Source: Corynebacterium tuberculostearicum (GTDB lineage Bacteria > Actinomycetota > Actinomycetes > Mycobacteriales > Mycobacteriaceae). From it: a DNA stretch of 64,000 nucleotides. Under the pieces are notes generated by a model that was not told the origin of the DNA, made no database searches, and saw only the letters and a list, made by a program, of their open reading frames with translations. The stretch is from assembly GCF_030503735.1 (NCBI RefSeq), contig NZ_CP073096.1, positions 806,001 to 870,000 of the forward strand, written 5' to 3'. The position numbers were made by a program, and so were the translations under genes. Positions 46,369-55,794 of this stretch are shown one piece after another; position 1 is the first letter of the stretch, and the number at the start of each line of letters is the position of its first letter.

Positions 46369-47202
46369 TTAGCCGCGCATACCCAAAGTGCGGCGGACGA
46401 AAAGCACGGCGATAAGAGTCTGCAACGCCGGAAAGATCAGCAGGCCCACTACGGTAAAGCTGAGCACTGCGTGCAACACTATGAGCAGGACACCCAGCAG
46501 AATGGTCACCCCCACATTCTTCTTAGCTACCTCAATGGAGGCGCCAAAGCATTCACCAACGGAAAGCTCGGGGCGTACCGCCTTAACAGCTGGCATCCAC
46601 CAGAAGAAGAAAAGGGCAAATAGGCCAGGAATGATCAACAGCAAAAAGCCGAGGCCGATGATAAGGTTCGAGAGAAAATAGACCGCCATGAGCCCACCGG
46701 CGTTTTTGAAATTCAGGAAATCCGTAAATTGCAGCTCTCCTGTTTCAATCTGCTTATTGGCAGCCCTGTACCACGTGCTATATGCCCACAGTATTACTAG
46801 GAACATAGCAATAAGGGCGATGGCCATCACAGCAATGAGTCCGCCGGTCAGCGCACCCTCAGCCCCTGACCCGCTGTCCGCCATGCCATCGATCGAGGTC
46901 CCGCTTGCTGCCAGTACCGCTACAAGTAGTAGGTAGATAATGAAAATAACAATCCCTTGGAGCAACGGCCCAAAGATCCACTGCGCCCAGTTGCGACCAA
47001 AGTATCGGAACCCATCGCCTATGGCCTGGATGGCGTCTACATCCTCATCAAGGATGTTTTCGCCGGAATAGTTACTTCCGGCGTAGCCAGGCTGACCGTA
47101 AGGACCCTGCCCATAGGCGGGCAACTCATTGCCAGACCCGGGATACCCGGCACCGTTGTTTTCTGAATTGAAAGAATCATTATTCGAATAGGGGTTGCTC
47201 AT
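46369..47202 (-). CDS. Integral membrane protein with Gly/Tyr/Asn-rich N-terminus
   Basis: A 277-aa protein. The N-terminal 50 residues are low complexity (Asn, Ser, Gly, Tyr, Pro: NPYSNNDSFNSENNGAGY), followed by six or so hydrophobic segments between about 80 and 275 (GIVIFIIYLLLVAVLAASG, LIAVMAIALIAMFLVILWAY, LMAVYFLSNLIIGLGFLLLIIPGLFALFFFW, ILLGVLLIVLHAVLSF). It resembles uncharacterised actinobacterial membrane proteins of the glycerophosphoryl-phosphodiesterase-membrane-domain type. Start at ATG 47202, 7 nt after TAGCTT. Stands alone between mutT1 and leuD. Function unknown. Confidence 0.75.
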   Translation of the reverse strand: MSNPYSNNDSFNSENNGAGYPGSGNELPAYGQGPYGQPGYAGSNYSGENILDEDVDAIQAIGDGFRYFGRNWAQWIFGPLLQGIVIFIIYLLLVAVLAASGTSIDGMADSGSGAEGALTGGLIAVMAIALIAMFLVILWAYSTWYRAANKQIETGELQFTDFLNFKNAGGLMAVYFLSNLIIGLGFLLLIIPGLFALFFFWWMPAVKAVRPELSVGECFGASIEVAKKNVGVTILLGVLLIVLHAVLSFTVVGLLIFPALQTLIAVLFVRRTLGMRG

Positions 47203-47209
47203 AAGTCTA

Positions 47210-47215
47210 AAGCTA
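47210..47215 (-). promoter_or_regulatory. -10 element, leaderless membrane protein gene
   Basis: Minus-strand TAGCTT, then 7 nt, then ATG at 47202. Confidence 0.45.
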
Positions 47216-47331
47216 GGGGGATACTTTGCCGCAGCAAACTGGAGCAAACAATTGTTATCTATACGTTACCGAGTTATACCCCCACAACTCCCCCAATAAG
47301 CATGCTTGAGATTCTTCTTTGAAGGCGCGGA

Positions 47332-47369
47332 ACCCCCTACAGTGCCTCCTTCCGATAGGACTGTGGGGT
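47332..47369 (-). terminator. Hairpin downstream of leuD (candidate terminator)
   Basis: Arms ACCCCCTACAGT (47332-47343) and ACTGTGGGGT (47360-47369) pair over about 10 bp with a one-base bulge. It lies 33 bp after the leuD stop; no T tract follows, so termination is uncertain. Confidence 0.35.
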
Positions 47370-47401
47370 ACTGCTACTAACCCTAATTCAATGGCAGTTT
47401 T

Positions 47402-47992
47402 TTATGGAGCAATAACGGAGGGTTTGAAGTTGGCGCGCCGCGATTCATAGCCAGCGATTGCGTCTTCGTTACGAAGGGTGATGCCGATGTCATCGAGCCC
47501 TTCCATCAACCGCCAACGGGTGTAGTCATCAATATCGAAGCGGTAGGTATTTTCACCCACTGTGACTGTTCGAGCCTCCAGGTCCACGGTGACCTGGGTT
47601 TCTCCAGATTCCAGCTGCTTCCAAATGAGTTCGATATCTTCTTGCTCCATCAATCCAGTAAGCAGTCCGGACTTTCCAGCGTTGCCGCGGAAAATATCAG
47701 CAAAGCGGGAAGAAAACACCGCGCGGAAGCCGTATTCACCCAACGCCCACACTGCGTGCTCACGGGAGGATCCGGTGCCAAAATCATTGCCCGCGAAAAG
47801 CACCGAGCCATCCTTGAATTGCGCCTGGTTGAGTACAAAGTTGTCATCGGAGCGCCAATTTGAAAATAGGCCATCTGAAAAGCCGGTACGCTTGACCGAC
47901 TTCAAGTAGCGCGCGGGGATGATCTGGTCAGTATCCACGTTGGAAGCGCGCAGCGGCACGCCCGTTCCCGTATGCGTAATAAATTTCTCCAT
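47402..47992 (-). CDS. leuD: 3-isopropylmalate dehydratase small subunit
   Basis: LeuD (196 aa), swivel-domain partner of LeuC in the isomerisation of 2-isopropylmalate to 3-isopropylmalate (leucine synthesis). Motifs: [26 protein letters not shown] at the start and [14 protein letters not shown] (about 72-85), the substrate-binding loop. The ATG at 47992 has AAAGG 8 nt upstream. leuC is 21 bp upstream in the same operon. Confidence 0.97.
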   Translation of the reverse strand: MEKFITHTGTGVPLRASNVDTDQIIPARYLKSVKRTGFSDGLFSNWRSDDNFVLNQAQFKDGSVLFAGNDFGTGSSREHAVWALGEYGFRAVFSSRFADIFRGNAGKSGLLTGLMEQEDIELIWKQLESGETQVTVDLEARTVTVGENTYRFDIDDYTRWRLMEGLDDIGITLRNEDAIAGYESRRANFKPSVIAP

Positions 47993-48013
47993 CGTCAATG
48001 CCTTTCTAAGCGC

Positions 48014-49435
48014 TTAATCCAGATCTGCAGGGCTAGACAGGTAACCGGTCACGGCAGTTGCGGCAGCCACCTGCGGGGAGACAAGGTGCGTGCGACCACC
48101 AGGGCCTTGTCGCCCCTCGAAGTTGCGGTTGGAGATGGAGGCGGATCGCTCGCCCGGGGCCAATTGATCTGGGTTCATACCCAAGCACATCGAGCAGCCG
48201 GCGGTACGCCACTCCGCGCCGAACTGTCGGAAGACTTCGTCGAGGCCCTCCTCCTCGGCTTGGGCCTTGACCACGGCGGAGGACGGCACGACCATCATCC
48301 GCGTATTGGCAGCGATGGTGCGCCCCTTGACCACGTCGGCCGCAGCGCGCAGGTCTTCGATGCGAGCATTGGTACAGGAACCGACGAAGACGGTATCGAT
48401 CTTGATATCGCGCAGCGGAGTACCTGGCTGCAGGTCCATATACTGCAAAGCCTTTTCCACAGTGGCCTTTTCATTATCGTCACCACAATCTTCCGGATCT
48501 GGAACCTTCTCCCCTAACGGAAGGCCCTGTCCAGGATTGGTTCCCCACGTAACAAATGGGGTCAGCGAGGAGCCATCAATTTCCACGACAGTATCGAATT
48601 CTGCCCCTTCGTCCGTGGGAAGTGTCTTCCAATACTCAACTGCAGCATCCCAGACTGCCCCTGTGGGAGCGAACTCGCGGCCCTTGACATACTCGAAGGT
48701 CGTCTCATCGGGAGCGACCATGCCGGCGCGGGCTCCTGCCTCAATAGACATATTGCAGATGGTCATGCGCGCTTCCATGGACATCTTGCGGATGGCCTCA
48801 CCGCGATACTCAATGATGTGGCCCTGCCCGCCACCGGTACCAATTTTCGCGATAATGGCCAAGATGAGGTCCTTGGCAGATACCCCTTCTTGCAGCTCGC
48901 CAGTCACCTCAATAGCCATGGTTTTGAATGGCTTTAAAGAAATCGTCTGCGTAGCCATGACGTGTTCTACCTCAGAGGTGCCAATACCCATGGCGATAGA
49001 GCCAAAGGCGCCATGCGTGGAGGTATGCGAGTCGCCACACACGATTGTCATACCCGGCTGGGTGATCCCCAGCTGCGGGCCAACCGTGTGCACAATGCCC
49101 TGCTGGGCATCACCCATAGAGTGCAAGCGCACTCCAAATTCTTCGCAATTCTTGCGCAGGGTCGAAACCTGGGTGCGTGAAACCTCATCCTTGATTTCCA
49201 AGAGGTTGCCGGACTTTATGCCTTGCGTGGGAACGTTATGGTCCTCGGTGGCCAAGTGCAGCTCGGGGTGACGCAACCTGCGGCCGGCCAGCCGCAAGCC
49301 ATCAAATGCCTGCGGACTGGTAACTTCATGTAGTAGCTGAAAGTCAATAAAGATGAGGTCTGGCGCCCCAGCATCGCCGTGTTGGACGACGTGATCGCGC
49401 CACACTTTTTCTGCCAATGTCAGCTTCTGGTTCAT
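48014..49435 (-). CDS. leuC: 3-isopropylmalate dehydratase large subunit
   Basis: LeuC (473 aa), the 4Fe-4S subunit of isopropylmalate isomerase. Iron-sulfur ligands are seen in [14 protein letters not shown] (first Cys) and [13 protein letters not shown] (two more); [26 protein letters not shown] and IIEYRGEAI are family motifs. ATG at 49435 is chosen because GGAGAG is spaced 8 nt from it; an ATG two codons earlier is too close to the ribosome site. Divergent from ltbR, with a shared operator region of about 50 bp. Confidence 0.97.
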   Translation of the reverse strand: MNQKLTLAEKVWRDHVVQHGDAGAPDLIFIDFQLLHEVTSPQAFDGLRLAGRRLRHPELHLATEDHNVPTQGIKSGNLLEIKDEVSRTQVSTLRKNCEEFGVRLHSMGDAQQGIVHTVGPQLGITQPGMTIVCGDSHTSTHGAFGSIAMGIGTSEVEHVMATQTISLKPFKTMAIEVTGELQEGVSAKDLILAIIAKIGTGGGQGHIIEYRGEAIRKMSMEARMTICNMSIEAGARAGMVAPDETTFEYVKGREFAPTGAVWDAAVEYWKTLPTDEGAEFDTVVEIDGSSLTPFVTWGTNPGQGLPLGEKVPDPEDCGDDNEKATVEKALQYMDLQPGTPLRDIKIDTVFVGSCTNARIEDLRAAADVVKGRTIAANTRMMVVPSSAVVKAQAEEEGLDEVFRQFGAEWRTAGCSMCLGMNPDQLAPGERSASISNRNFEGRQGPGGRTHLVSPQVAAATAVTGYLSSPADLD

Positions 49436-49452
49436 AAACATCTCTCCACACT

Positions 49453-49483
49453 TGAAATCTCATAAGTTGGGACGTAGATTTCA
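49453..49483. promoter_or_regulatory. Inverted repeat in the leuC-ltbR intergenic region (probable LtbR operator)
   Basis: Perfect 8-nt arms TGAAATCT (49453-49460) and AGATTTCA (49476-49483), 15 nt apart. The right arm overlaps the TAGATT -10 element of ltbR (49475-49480), and the left arm lies in front of leuC. This fits autorepression and repression of leuCD by LtbR, as known for C. glutamicum. Confidence 0.6.
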
Positions 49484-49487
49484 TTGT

Positions 49488-50171
49488 ATGGGAGAGTATA
49501 GCGCAGTTTCCGGAATTAAGGTGTTGGATCGAGCAATGGCCATAATGATGGCCGCCGCCAACCACCCCTCCACCCTCAATGAATTATGCGAAACCACGGG
49601 GCTGCCTCGGGCGACAGCACACCGATTGGCCACCGCACTCGAAGCACACCGCATCCTCGTTCGCACCCCCGATGGAAAGTGGAAGGCTGGCCCAGCCCTT
49701 CCCGGCAACCGAGACCACCTCCTCGAGGCAGCCGAGCCAATCATGGAGAAACTGCGCGAACGCACCGGAGAATCCATCCAGCTCTACGAGGTCACCGGAA
49801 ATACCCGCACCTGCATTGCCACTAGGGAGCCGGAATCCGGCCTCCACAACGTCGTGCCAGTCGGGCGCCAGCTACCACTTAGCTCCGGCTCTGCCGCACG
49901 CATCATCGCCGCATATGTGGACATCAATACCAAAGACGCCTCGTTTACCCAAGAAGACATTGAGGCGGCCCGAAACCAAGGCTATTCCGAATCTATTGAG
50001 GAACGCGAAGCCGGCTTAGCCTCCATCTCAGCGCCGGTTTTCGATAGTTCCGGAACCTTCCTCGCAGTGTTGTCGATTTCCGGATCTGCCGAGCGCTTCC
50101 GACCTTCCCCGGCCCAGAAATACGCCGACATTCTCACTTCCGCCGCACGCGAATTGAGCAATCTCCTCTAG
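49488..50171 (+). CDS. ltbR: IclR-family repressor of leucine and tryptophan synthesis genes
   Basis: A 227-aa IclR-type regulator. N-terminal winged helix-turn-helix (about 5-65, VLDRAMAIMMAAANHPSTLNELCETTGLPRATAHRLATAL), then the IclR effector domain (about 75-225, LPLSSGSAARIIAAY; SIEEREAGLASISAPVFDSSG). Divergent position next to leuCD is that of LtbR in C. glutamicum, which represses leuB, leuCD and trp genes. The ATG at 49488 is exactly 7 nt after TAGATT, so the mRNA is leaderless. A terminator follows. Effector unknown here (leucine-related in principle). Confidence 0.9.
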   Translation: MGEYSAVSGIKVLDRAMAIMMAAANHPSTLNELCETTGLPRATAHRLATALEAHRILVRTPDGKWKAGPALPGNRDHLLEAAEPIMEKLRERTGESIQLYEVTGNTRTCIATREPESGLHNVVPVGRQLPLSSGSAARIIAAYVDINTKDASFTQEDIEAARNQGYSESIEEREAGLASISAPVFDSSGTFLAVLSISGSAERFRPSPAQKYADILTSAARELSNLL

Positions 50172-50193
50172 GGTCCTCCCCAGCTTTACGACG

Positions 50194-50235
50194 CCCGCCT
50201 CCACTTAGCCCCAAGGAGGCGGGCCCCTTTTATTT
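50194..50235 (+). terminator. Rho-independent terminator of ltbR
   Basis: Perfect 9-bp stem CCCGCCTCC (50194-50202) / GGAGGCGGG (50215-50223), followed by CCCCTTTTATTT. Confidence 0.88.
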
Positions 50236-50355
50236 CCCAAACCAGAAAATTAGAGAAACGCGCCCACGCCTATTGAAACTGAAATGAAAATACGGTTTAA
50301 TGAAAACACACTGAAAACAACGGGGAACGTCCCCTACCAGAGAGGATCAGGCATC

Positions 50356-50649
50356 ATGACCCACAACACCCACGAAGACCATACCCACACCCATGGCGCC
50401 GATTGTGGCCACGTTTCCTTCCCGCACGGTGACCACACCGACTATCTCCACGAGGGCCACATTCACCGTGAGCATGATGGCCACTGGGATGAGTGCGAGA
50501 CCACCGAGCACGTTGAAGCCGAGGCGCACGCCGACCACACCCATGGTGAAGGCTGCGGCCACGTAGCGATCCCGCATGGCGACCACGTGGACTACCTGCA
50601 CGACGGTCACCGCCACGCCGCCCACGGTGATCACTACGACGAGCACTAA
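50356..50649 (+). CDS. Histidine-rich metal-binding protein with two repeated modules
   Basis: A 97-aa protein, about a quarter His. It contains two copies of a module of the type CGHVxxPHGDHxDYLHxGHxHxxHxxH: first at about 17-45 (CGHVSFPHGDHTDYLHEGHIHREHDGHWDE), second at about 66-96 (CGHVAIPHGDHVDYLHDGHRHAAHGDHYDE). No signal peptide or membrane segment, so a cytoplasmic zinc (or other metal) buffer or chaperone is likely. Database names such as 'zinc transporter permease' given to short proteins of this type are not supported by the sequence. AGAGGA precedes the ATG. The upstream region carries A-rich repeats of TGAAA(A/T/C). Confidence 0.8.
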   Translation: MTHNTHEDHTHTHGADCGHVSFPHGDHTDYLHEGHIHREHDGHWDECETTEHVEAEAHADHTHGEGCGHVAIPHGDHVDYLHDGHRHAAHGDHYDEH

Positions 50650-50680
50650 GCGCCTATCGGGGCCTAGCCCCAAATCGCTT

Positions 50681-50721
50681 GCCGCCTAGGCCCCTTGAAC
50701 TGTGGGCCCAGGCGGCCTTTT
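50681..50721 (+). terminator. Rho-independent terminator of the His-rich gene
   Basis: Arms GCCGCCT (50681-50687) / AGGCGGC (50710-50716), extended by inner GGCCC/GGGCC pairs, then CTTTT. Confidence 0.85.
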
Positions 50722-50816
50722 CTATGCCCACCACTACTGCTGAAATCGTCCCCGAAATTCACACCAGAAACATATCTGCAAGATCGACAGGACGCACTCT
50801 CTCATTTCTGTTAAAA

Positions 50817-50859
50817 CTGACAGTCAGACTATTAGTTCTTTCCGTTTGGGTGCTACGGT
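50817..50859 (+). promoter_or_regulatory. Promoter and possible operator of the YhgE/Pip operon
   Basis: -10 element TACGGT (50854-50859), 7 nt before the GTG at 50867 (leaderless). A perfect palindrome CTGAC-A-GTCAG at 50817-50827 lies about 26 nt upstream of the -10, at about the -35 to -50 region, and may be a regulator site. Confidence 0.45.
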
Positions 50860-50866
50860 TCTTCGA

Positions 50867-53518
50867 GTGATTACTAGTTGGAAGATTTTTCTCCAAGATT
50901 TTGTCCGCTTGTGGCGGACCCCGCAGGTCTGGGTGATCCTCATTGGTCTGATGATCACCCCAGCCCTGTATTCCTGGGTAAACATCTCCGGTTTCTGGGA
51001 CCCATACGGAAACACAGAACACCTCAAAGTCGCCGTAGTTAATGAGGACAAAGGCGCATCCTCGGAGATGACCGGCCACTTAGACGTCGGCGGGCAGATG
51101 ATTGACAAGCTGCATGACAATGACAAGCTGGGCTGGCAGTTCATGGACCGCCAGGAAGCCGAAGACGCCGTTAAGAAGGGGGACGTCTTCGCCTCGGTAA
51201 TCGTCCCCGAGGACTTCTCTGCCGATTTCGTTAGCCTTTTTAAAGGTACCTATTCTCAGCCCACGCTGGAATATCACGTCAATGAAAAGCTGAACGCCAT
51301 CGCACCGAAGATTACTGATACTGGCGCTTCGACCCTAGACACCACCATTAGCTCTACCTTTAATGAGCAGGTAGCGGATTCGGTGGCCACTGAGCTAAAG
51401 AACTCCGGTGGCGATTTGAGCCAGAAGATTAACAGTACCGCAAGCAAGACCGCGGATTCTTTTTCAGAGACTGCGGATACGGTAGCTAACTCCCGCAGCC
51501 AGCTTGCTGACGTGCATACCACCATCGAGAATGCGCGCCCAACTATCGCGCAAGCCCGTGATTCTTTGGGCACGGTGCAAAAGACCGTCGATGATGCCCA
51601 GACCGCCCTGGATGAACTTAACTCCATTACTGCAGAGGTCCAGCGGGAAGTCACTTCTTTCTCGGATGATGCCACCGCCGCCTATGTAGAAGGCACTACC
51701 GCCATGGCGGACGGCACCGCCTCCGCCAATGCCACCGTAGGCTCGGTCTCCGGCAAACTACGCGCCGCACTCAATCGCGTCGGTGCTGCCTCTGCGGGCG
51801 CGTCAGGAATCGTCGGTGAAGCTGACCGGGCTATCGATCAGCTTGAAAAGCTTGCGTCTTCACCGGCCCTGCCCCCACAGGTTTCCCAACAGATTAAGGA
51901 TCAGGTAGGAGACCTCCGCGAACGCAATGATCAGAATAAGGCCGTTCTCGGTGACTTAGATACTCTCAACGGCGATACGAACGACACCATCGATTCGCTC
52001 AATAAGACCACGGGCATGTTGGAAAAGATGGCCGCCCAAACGCGCGATGATTCCCACGCGCTGCGCGATAACGTGGCCGAAGGCCTGCCCAAGCTCAATG
52101 CTGCGCTTTCCGACGTCACCGCTACCACCGGCAAACTTTCCGCCTCACTCGAAAGCCAGCAGGCACTGATAGGGCAAACCGATGGGCTCTTGGGCGGCGT
52201 CGACGAGCAGCTAAGCCAGGCCCAGCAAGTAGTTGAGCGCTTTTCTGTGGACCTCGACGGTATTGAGGAGGGGCTTCGCGCCTCCCGCAGCGATGTGATT
52301 GCGCTGAGCAATACCGCCAATAACAATTCCATCCTGCAGTCTGTGAAGGGCCTGAACACCGATGAGGTGTCTTCCTTCCTTGCCTCCCCTGCAGAGATGG
52401 AAAGCCACGCCGTATTCCCTGTAAAGCACTACGGTTCCGGCATGTCCTCGCTCTTTATCAACCTCACGCTGTGGATCGGCGCGTTCATGCTGCTCATCAT
52501 CTTTCGCGCTGAGGTAGACCCGCAGGGCCGCAAGAACCTCACCATTACCAAGGCTTACCTTGCCCGCTTCCTTTTGCTTTCCTTCTTTGCCATCGCACAG
52601 GCACTCATCGTGTCCATCGGCAACCTGGCCATTGGAGTTGAACATGCCAATGCATTGGCCTACGTCGCTACCGCAGTCATCGTAGGCCTGTGCTACCTGA
52701 GCATTACCTATAGCTTGGTTTCTACGTTTGGACACGTAGGCCGCGGCATCGCGGTGGTCTTCGCCTTCATCCAGATTCCGGGCGCATCCGGCCTCTACCC
52801 CATTGAAATGACGCCGGACTTCTTCCGCGCGGTACATCCATTCCTGCCCTTTACCTACGGCATCGATGCCATGCGCGAGACCGTCGGTGGATTCTACGGC
52901 AACCACTATGCACGCGACCTTGCCGCGCTCATCGGCATGGCCGCGATCGCTTACCTCATCGGTACTGTGATGCGCCGCGGCCTGTCCAACGTCAACATGC
53001 TGGTCAACGACGAACTGCATAAGGGCGGTTTGGTTATCAATGAGCAGGTCCATCTGGTCGGCAGCCGGTACCGCTTTACCGACCTCCTCTATGCCTTGAA
53101 TGACCGCGAGGCGTATCAACAAAGCTTGGAGGCTAAATGGAGCATGGCGCGCAGGAATTACTCCCAGCTGATGAAGATTACCGTCGCGGTAGGCCTAGCG
53201 TTAGTCGTCGCCTTGGGCATCTACTCACGCATTAACCCTGAAGAAAAGGCCATCATCTTCGGCCTGGCCTGCCTGGTTACGCTCATTGCGGTGGGGGTTA
53301 TCTGCTCCCTTGAGTACGTCAAGCAGAGCATCGCGCACGATAACCGCCTGGCGGATCTCAGCGATGAGGAAATCCAGGAGCACCTCGAGCACCAACAGGA
53401 ACACCCAAACCGCTACCTCCTAGAGGACTTAGACGAGGAATCCACACCTTCTAATACCAGCGAGACCAAGGAAATGCCCGCCGTTGATGGTGATGACTCC
53501 GGAAAGGGAGGCGAGTAA
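50867..53518 (+). CDS. YhgE/Pip-type membrane protein, first copy
   Basis: An 883-aa membrane protein of the YhgE/Pip (phage infection protein) family, related to ABC-2 exporters and to EsaA/YueB. N-terminal segment about 10-35 (VWVILIGLMITPALYSWVNISGFWDPY), then a large extracellular, mostly helical domain (about 50-540; many Ser, Asp, Gln; coiled-coil-like) and a C-terminal membrane domain with about six segments (about 545-715), and two extra segments at about 765-820 absent from the second copy. The C-terminal 60 residues are acidic and probably cytoplasmic. It is followed 3 bp later by a paralog. The exported substrate is unknown. Confidence 0.85.
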   Translation: MITSWKIFLQDFVRLWRTPQVWVILIGLMITPALYSWVNISGFWDPYGNTEHLKVAVVNEDKGASSEMTGHLDVGGQMIDKLHDNDKLGWQFMDRQEAEDAVKKGDVFASVIVPEDFSADFVSLFKGTYSQPTLEYHVNEKLNAIAPKITDTGASTLDTTISSTFNEQVADSVATELKNSGGDLSQKINSTASKTADSFSETADTVANSRSQLADVHTTIENARPTIAQARDSLGTVQKTVDDAQTALDELNSITAEVQREVTSFSDDATAAYVEGTTAMADGTASANATVGSVSGKLRAALNRVGAASAGASGIVGEADRAIDQLEKLASSPALPPQVSQQIKDQVGDLRERNDQNKAVLGDLDTLNGDTNDTIDSLNKTTGMLEKMAAQTRDDSHALRDNVAEGLPKLNAALSDVTATTGKLSASLESQQALIGQTDGLLGGVDEQLSQAQQVVERFSVDLDGIEEGLRASRSDVIALSNTANNNSILQSVKGLNTDEVSSFLASPAEMESHAVFPVKHYGSGMSSLFINLTLWIGAFMLLIIFRAEVDPQGRKNLTITKAYLARFLLLSFFAIAQALIVSIGNLAIGVEHANALAYVATAVIVGLCYLSITYSLVSTFGHVGRGIAVVFAFIQIPGASGLYPIEMTPDFFRAVHPFLPFTYGIDAMRETVGGFYGNHYARDLAALIGMAAIAYLIGTVMRRGLSNVNMLVNDELHKGGLVINEQVHLVGSRYRFTDLLYALNDREAYQQSLEAKWSMARRNYSQLMKITVAVGLALVVALGIYSRINPEEKAIIFGLACLVTLIAVGVICSLEYVKQSIAHDNRLADLSDEEIQEHLEHQQEHPNRYLLEDLDEESTPSNTSETKEMPAVDGDDSGKGGE

Positions 53519-53521
53519 GTC

Positions 53522-55729
53522 ATGAAAAACATTCTGACCATTCTCCGCGATGACCTCCACGCCATTCGCACCAATGTAATGACCGCGGTCATCATCTTTG
53601 GCCTTGCCATCATCCCGTTGCTTTTCACGTCCTTCAACGTGCTGGCTAGCTGGGATCCTTTTGCTACTACCAACCAGCTCAAGATTGCTGTGGCCAGCGA
53701 GGATGAAGGCCACGAAAGCGACCTCGCCTCCCTGAAGCTTAATCTGGGCGATGAGGTGCTCTCGCAGCTCAGCCGCAATCACGATATCGATTGGGTCATT
53801 ACTGATAGCGCCGATGCAGTTGAAGGAACAAAGTCCGGCGAATACTATGCCGGCATTGTCCTTCCCAAAGACTTCAGCGCGGACCTTCTCACGTTCTATG
53901 TAGAAGGAACCGAACCAAGCAAGCTCAACCTCTATACCAATGAGAAGAAGAATGCGCTGTCTACCACCATCACGCAAAAGAGTGCGGACGGCGTCATCCA
54001 GAAAATCGACGAGTCCTTCACCCGCGTGGTATCCAATGTCGGCCTTGGCGTCGTCTCGGATTTTGATAAATACCTCAATGAGGACGATACCCAGACTGCA
54101 CTCAATAACCTGCACAATCGCGTCAATAACGTCAGCACTCGCCTCGATGCTGCGGCTGGCACCGTAAGTGCACTAAGCAATCTGGTCGACTCCACCCTGC
54201 CGCTTACGCAGGCTGCGGACAATATTCTCGCCGAGGCTGGCCGCCAGGCTACGGAGACCAACAATGATCAAGGCGAAAACCCCATCGACGTTCTGCGCTC
54301 TACCCTCAATGACTCGGCTGGTTCGCTCGACGCTTCCTTGGCGGCTACAACGCAAAGCTACGATGCGCTTTCTGCCCAGGTCGATGAGTTGCTCAATAAT
54401 GCAAGCAACACCAGCGCACAAACAGCGCAGACCTACCGCACCGCTGCTAAACGGGTGGATGAGCAAACTCAGGCCTTTGAGGGAGTTCGCACTTCCATCA
54501 AGGACCAAGCCGATAAAGTAGCCCTACCTGCCGCGGTGGCGGGTGGATATAAGGCGCTGATGGGCCAGATTGATGCCTCCATTGCCCAGAGCAACGCTCT
54601 GCATGATTCGCTCGTATCTACCGCCGATGACCTTGAGCAAGGCCGTGGCACGTCCCAAGACTCCCGACAGCGCACCAAGGATGCCATCGCCAATGCCAAG
54701 CAGGCTGCTGAGAAGGCACGCAATTCCTATAACGAGAACCTCAAACCGCAGCTAGATCAGCTCAACCAGAGCGTCTCGGTTGTCGCGGACGATATTGATG
54801 CTGTCAAGCAGGACATCGCAGGCATTCGCTCCTCGGTTTCCGAGGATGACGAGTCGCCACAGCAAAGCCTGGCGCGCGCCCGCGATACCACTGCCGGCCT
54901 TGCCGGCACCCTGCGGGAGCAAAGCGGCCGTTTTGCGGACATGGGCCGCAAGATCGACGAGGTGCGCCGTGGCGGCGATTTGGACAAGCTGGCGGATATC
55001 GTCGGCAACGATCCAGAACTGCTTGCCTCTCGCATCGCCGCTCCCGTGGCTGTAGACCGCCAGCCGGTCTACCCTGTCGCTGCCTTTGGCGTGGGTATGA
55101 CGCCGTTCTACCTCGCCTTGTCGCTATGGGTAGGCGCCCTTCTGGCATGCGTGCTGGTGCATACCAACGCCGAGCGTAAATACTTGCGCAAGGACGAGAA
55201 CGGGAAGTACGACGAGAGCGAATTCACCCGTGGTCAAGCGTTCTTCGGCCGCTTTGCCACACTCGGCCTGGTCGGCCTCGCGCAGGCCACCTTGGTGGTT
55301 CTCAGCCTCATCTTCTTCGTCCAGATCGAGCCTGCTCACCCATTCATGCTTATGTTTGCCGCATGGATAGTCTCGCTGGTGTTTATGTTGATCATCTATG
55401 CACTTGTCATCACACTCGATAGTGCCGGCAAGGCCTTAGCGGTGTTGTTGCTCGTGATACAAGTCTCCGGCTCCGGCGGCGCGTACCCGCTGCCTTTGCT
55501 GCCTGAATGGTTCCAGAACGTGAGCCCGTGGCTGCCAGCAACGTACGCCATTGATGCTTTCCGCAGCGCCATTGCGGGCACCTATCACGGTGATATTTGG
55601 CGCGAGTTGGGCATGCTACTGCTGTTTACTATCCCTGCATTGGTCGTCGGACTCGTTATCCGCCGCGCCATGGATGCCTATCACAAGCGCCTGCAGAAAG
55701 CGATTAAGAAGACGAAGGTTATGGCATAA
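53522..55729 (+). CDS. YhgE/Pip-type membrane protein, second copy
   Basis: A 735-aa paralog of the preceding protein. N-terminal membrane segment about 19-41 (VMTAVIIFGLAIIPLLFTSFNVLASWDPF), large extracellular helical domain (about 45-510), then the YhgE-like membrane domain (TPFYLALSLWVGALLACVLV, VSLVFMLIIYALVITLDSAGKALAVLLLVIQVSGSGGAYPLPLLPEWF, ending AYHKRLQKAIKK). The GTSGxYP-like GGAYPLPLLP stretch of the family is present. GGGAGG precedes the ATG, 3 bp after the first copy's stop, so they are translated from one mRNA and probably act as a heterodimer. A terminator follows. Confidence 0.87.
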   Translation: MKNILTILRDDLHAIRTNVMTAVIIFGLAIIPLLFTSFNVLASWDPFATTNQLKIAVASEDEGHESDLASLKLNLGDEVLSQLSRNHDIDWVITDSADAVEGTKSGEYYAGIVLPKDFSADLLTFYVEGTEPSKLNLYTNEKKNALSTTITQKSADGVIQKIDESFTRVVSNVGLGVVSDFDKYLNEDDTQTALNNLHNRVNNVSTRLDAAAGTVSALSNLVDSTLPLTQAADNILAEAGRQATETNNDQGENPIDVLRSTLNDSAGSLDASLAATTQSYDALSAQVDELLNNASNTSAQTAQTYRTAAKRVDEQTQAFEGVRTSIKDQADKVALPAAVAGGYKALMGQIDASIAQSNALHDSLVSTADDLEQGRGTSQDSRQRTKDAIANAKQAAEKARNSYNENLKPQLDQLNQSVSVVADDIDAVKQDIAGIRSSVSEDDESPQQSLARARDTTAGLAGTLREQSGRFADMGRKIDEVRRGGDLDKLADIVGNDPELLASRIAAPVAVDRQPVYPVAAFGVGMTPFYLALSLWVGALLACVLVHTNAERKYLRKDENGKYDESEFTRGQAFFGRFATLGLVGLAQATLVVLSLIFFVQIEPAHPFMLMFAAWIVSLVFMLIIYALVITLDSAGKALAVLLLVIQVSGSGGAYPLPLLPEWFQNVSPWLPATYAIDAFRSAIAGTYHGDIWRELGMLLLFTIPALVVGLVIRRAMDAYHKRLQKAIKKTKVMA

Positions 55730-55757
55730 CCACGCTTGCCGACGCCCCTCCGTTCAG

Positions 55758-55794
55758 CCCACCAGGCCCCTTTCTCGGCCTGGTGGGCTTCTTT
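55758..55794 (+). terminator. Rho-independent terminator of the YhgE/Pip operon
   Basis: Perfect 11-bp stem CCCACCAGGCC (55758-55768) / GGCCTGGTGGG (55777-55787), then CTTCTTT. Confidence 0.9.
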
